This document shows positions 5,571 through 7,127 of a DNA stretch of 7,127 nt, piece by piece. The stretch is from JAOAPY01 sp041492185. Lineage in GTDB: Bacteria; Acidobacteriota; Blastocatellia; Pyrinomonadales; Pyrinomonadaceae. The stretch lies in contig JBGPWL010000152.1 in NCBI GenBank assembly GCA_041492185.1, positions 1 through 7,127 of the forward strand, given 5' to 3'. The notes beneath the pieces are model-generated. The model saw only the letters and a program-made list of their open reading frames with translations, was not told the origin of the DNA and searched no databases. Each line of letters begins with the position of its first letter. Position 1 is the stretch's first letter. Both the position numbers and the translations under genes were made by a program.

Positions 5571-5572
5571 TC

Positions 5573-7048
5573 TCATCGTCTTCTCTTTTTTCTTTTCTTC
5601 TTCAGTTTCTTTCGCGACGGGCCGGCAGGCAAGTCAGCGCCGTTGCCGCCCGCTCCGCCGAGATCCGGAAGACCGGACATGCCGGCCATGCGTCTCATCA
5701 TCTTGCCTTTCAAGCCACCGCCGCCAAACAACCCGGAACTCGAAAGCTGCCTCATCATCTGACGCATCTCGGTGTATTGCTTGACGAGCTGATTCACTTC
5801 CGCCACTGCCGTGCCCGATCCGCGAGCGATGCGGCGACGGCGATTCGCGTTCAGGATTTTGTGATCCGAGCGCTCTTCTCGCGTCATCGAATCGATGATC
5901 GCTTCCGTGCGCTTCAGCTCCTTTTCCATCCGTCCAGACTGTTCGTCGGTGAGCTGCGGCATGCCCATCCCACCGAGAAGCTGGTCGGGCAAGAGCTTCA
6001 TAATCTTTGAGAAAGAACCAAGCTTCTTAACCTGCCGCAGTTGCGACCGAAAGTCGTCGAGCGTGAACTCGTTCTTCTGAAGCTTCTTGAGCTGCTCTTC
6101 TGCTTCAGATTGATCGACTTTCGACTGGACCTCTTCGATCAGCGACAGCACGTCGCCCATTCCCAAAATTCGCTGGGCTGTGCGATCGGGATAGAAGGGC
6201 TCTAGCGCATCATACTTTTCGCCGACGCCTACGAACTTCACCGGTTGATTGGTGACTTGCTTGATCGAAAGCGCGGCACCGCCACGCGCGTCGCCATCCA
6301 TCTTCGTTAGGACAACTCCGGTAATACCCACGCGGCGATGAAACTCTTCCGCGGAACGCACCGCGTCTTGACCGGTCATCGCATCCGCTACAAACAGTAT
6401 CTCGACAGGATGCGTCTCACTCTTGATGCTGACAAGTTCTTCCATCAACTCGTCGTCGATGTGCAGCCGCCCGGCCGTGTCAATCATCAACGTGTCGAAG
6501 CCAGTCTGCTGCGCATGCTTGTAAGCTTCGCGCACGAGCGTAAGCGGATCGTTCGTCTCTGGCAGTTCAAAGATCTGTTGGCCCGTCGCTTTCGCGATGA
6601 CCCTCAACTGTTCGCGCGCCGCGGGCCGGTAAACGTCAACCGACACCAGCAACGGCTTGCGCTCCTGATTATCCGCCAGCCAACGCCCGATCTTTCCCGT
6701 CGAAGTGGTTTTGCCTGAGCCTTGCAGCCCGACAATCATCACCACATTCGGGATCTGTTTGGTAAAGACCAGCCGCGACGATTGGCCGCCCAGGAGTTCA
6801 ACGAGTTCGTCATAAACGATCTTAACGACTTGCTCGGAGGGCTTCAGCTCCTGCCAAACTTGTTGGCCCTCGGCCTTTTCCTTAACCGAGGCAATGAAGT
6901 CTTTCGCGACCTTGTAGTTAACGTCCGCTTCGAGCAGGGCCAGACGGATTTCGCGCAGCGCCGCGTCAACGTGTTCCTTCGTCAGTACGCCTTCGCCGCG
7001 TAGATTTTTCAGGGTCCGCTTTAGCTTGTCCGAAAGCGACTCAAACAT
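5573..7048 (-). CDS. ffh: Signal recognition particle protein Ffh (SRP54 GTPase)
   Basis: Ffh binds 4.5S RNA and signal sequences, and with FtsY targets nascent membrane proteins. The 491-residue protein has the N domain (1-~90, starting MFESLSDKLKRTLKNLRGEG), the G domain, and the Met-rich M domain (~320-480). GTPase motifs are GLQGSGKTTS (107-116), DVYRPAA (138-144), DTAGR (190-194) and TKMDGDARGG (248-257), with GVGEKYDALEPF (274-285). The RNA-binding helix motif RRRRIARGSG is at 403-412. The M domain shows LVKQYTEMRQMM and the Met clusters GKMMRRMAGM. The protein ends in a very basic tail (KKLKKKRKKRRR). Start ATG 7048 fits the family; an in-frame TTG at 7120 would add 24 residues and lies inside the promoter. 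It is the first gene of the operon. Confidence 0.98.
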   Translation of the reverse strand: MFESLSDKLKRTLKNLRGEGVLTKEHVDAALREIRLALLEADVNYKVAKDFIASVKEKAEGQQVWQELKPSEQVVKIVYDELVELLGGQSSRLVFTKQIPNVVMIVGLQGSGKTTSTGKIGRWLADNQERKPLLVSVDVYRPAAREQLRVIAKATGQQIFELPETNDPLTLVREAYKHAQQTGFDTLMIDTAGRLHIDDELMEELVSIKSETHPVEILFVADAMTGQDAVRSAEEFHRRVGITGVVLTKMDGDARGGAALSIKQVTNQPVKFVGVGEKYDALEPFYPDRTAQRILGMGDVLSLIEEVQSKVDQSEAEEQLKKLQKNEFTLDDFRSQLRQVKKLGSFSKIMKLLPDQLLGGMGMPQLTDEQSGRMEKELKRTEAIIDSMTREERSDHKILNANRRRRIARGSGTAVAEVNQLVKQYTEMRQMMRQLSSSGLFGGGGLKGKMMRRMAGMSGLPDLGGAGGNGADLPAGPSRKKLKKKRKKRRR

Positions 7049-7090
7049 AGTACACTCGGGCGAAGTTCCGCGCTCGATACGGAAACGAGG

Positions 7091-7120
7091 ATGATAGCGG
7101 TCGCTCTGAAAGAGTGTCAA
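7091..7120 (-). promoter_or_regulatory. Sigma70-type promoter for the ffh operon
   Basis: Read on the minus strand, a perfect -35 hexamer TTGACA (7120-7115) is followed by an 18-nt spacer and a -10 hexamer TATCAT (7096-7091, five of six matches to TATAAT). Transcription would start near 7084, giving a 5' leader of roughly 36 nt before the ffh ATG. A weak GAG ribosome binding site lies at 7057-7055. Position and strand fit the first gene of the operon. No operator or riboswitch is apparent. Confidence 0.75.
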
Positions 7121-7127
7121 GGAGCGC

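Noticed and set aside
5432..6010. 192-residue plus-strand open frame opposite rpsP/ffh
   Set aside because: It is antisense to Ffh and S16 and reads through the palindromic element (giving RQTSVCR and RQTEVCR), which makes spurious peptide repeats.
7049..7120. N-terminal extension of Ffh to TTG 7120
   Set aside because: It would start within the -35 hexamer and before the predicted transcription start.

Overview
This window looks like chromosomal DNA of a moderately GC-rich bacterium. The best guess, from recalled protein flavour only, is Acidobacteriota of the Blastocatellia/Pyrinomonadales type: the F5/8C module with an 'INGDRKG'-like motif, the 'GNETY' GT4 transferase, and short palindromic and heptanucleotide intergenic repeats. 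No 16S rRNA or other decisive marker is present, so this is tentative. Every gene I can support is on the minus strand.

Right part (7120 down to 3037): a classic translation and protein-export operon in the order ffh - rpsP - khpA - rimM - trmD - rplS. A strong sigma70-type promoter (TTGACA, 18-nt spacer, TATCAT) lies just upstream of ffh. The products are the SRP GTPase, ribosomal protein S16, a small KH RNA-binding protein, the 30S maturation factor RimM (which acts at the S19/16S head region), the tRNA m1G37 methyltransferase, and ribosomal protein L19. The short gaps (rpsP-khpA 32 nt, khpA-rimM 53 nt) hold nothing special. The three gaps of about 100 nt (ffh-rpsP, rimM-trmD, trmD-rplS) are largely occupied by inverted-repeat elements that sit directly before the next ribosome binding site. 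The first is a REP/BIME-like pair of palindromes. The other two share a degenerate heptanucleotide repeat, CAAAGNN. rpsP and trmD, each directly after such an element, use non-ATG starts (TTG and GTG).

Middle part (3023 down to 609): two GT4-type glycosyltransferase genes continue in the same direction. The first starts 13 nt after the rplS stop, with no room for a terminator, so it is probably co-transcribed. In many bacteria rnhB follows rplS; it is not seen here. The second has a DUF1972-type N-terminus. Both probably act in assembly of a cell-surface polysaccharide or lipid-linked glycan.

Left edge (593 down to 1): an incomplete gene for a secreted-type beta-rich protein with an F5/8 type C (discoidin) domain. 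It runs off the window at its 3' side. It has no visible signal peptide or ribosome binding site and begins right after the stop codon of the glycosyltransferase, so it looks 5'-truncated.

No tRNA, rRNA, CRISPR array, insertion sequence or recognisable defence system is visible. The most interesting non-genic content is the set of intergenic repeat elements in the ffh-rplS operon.
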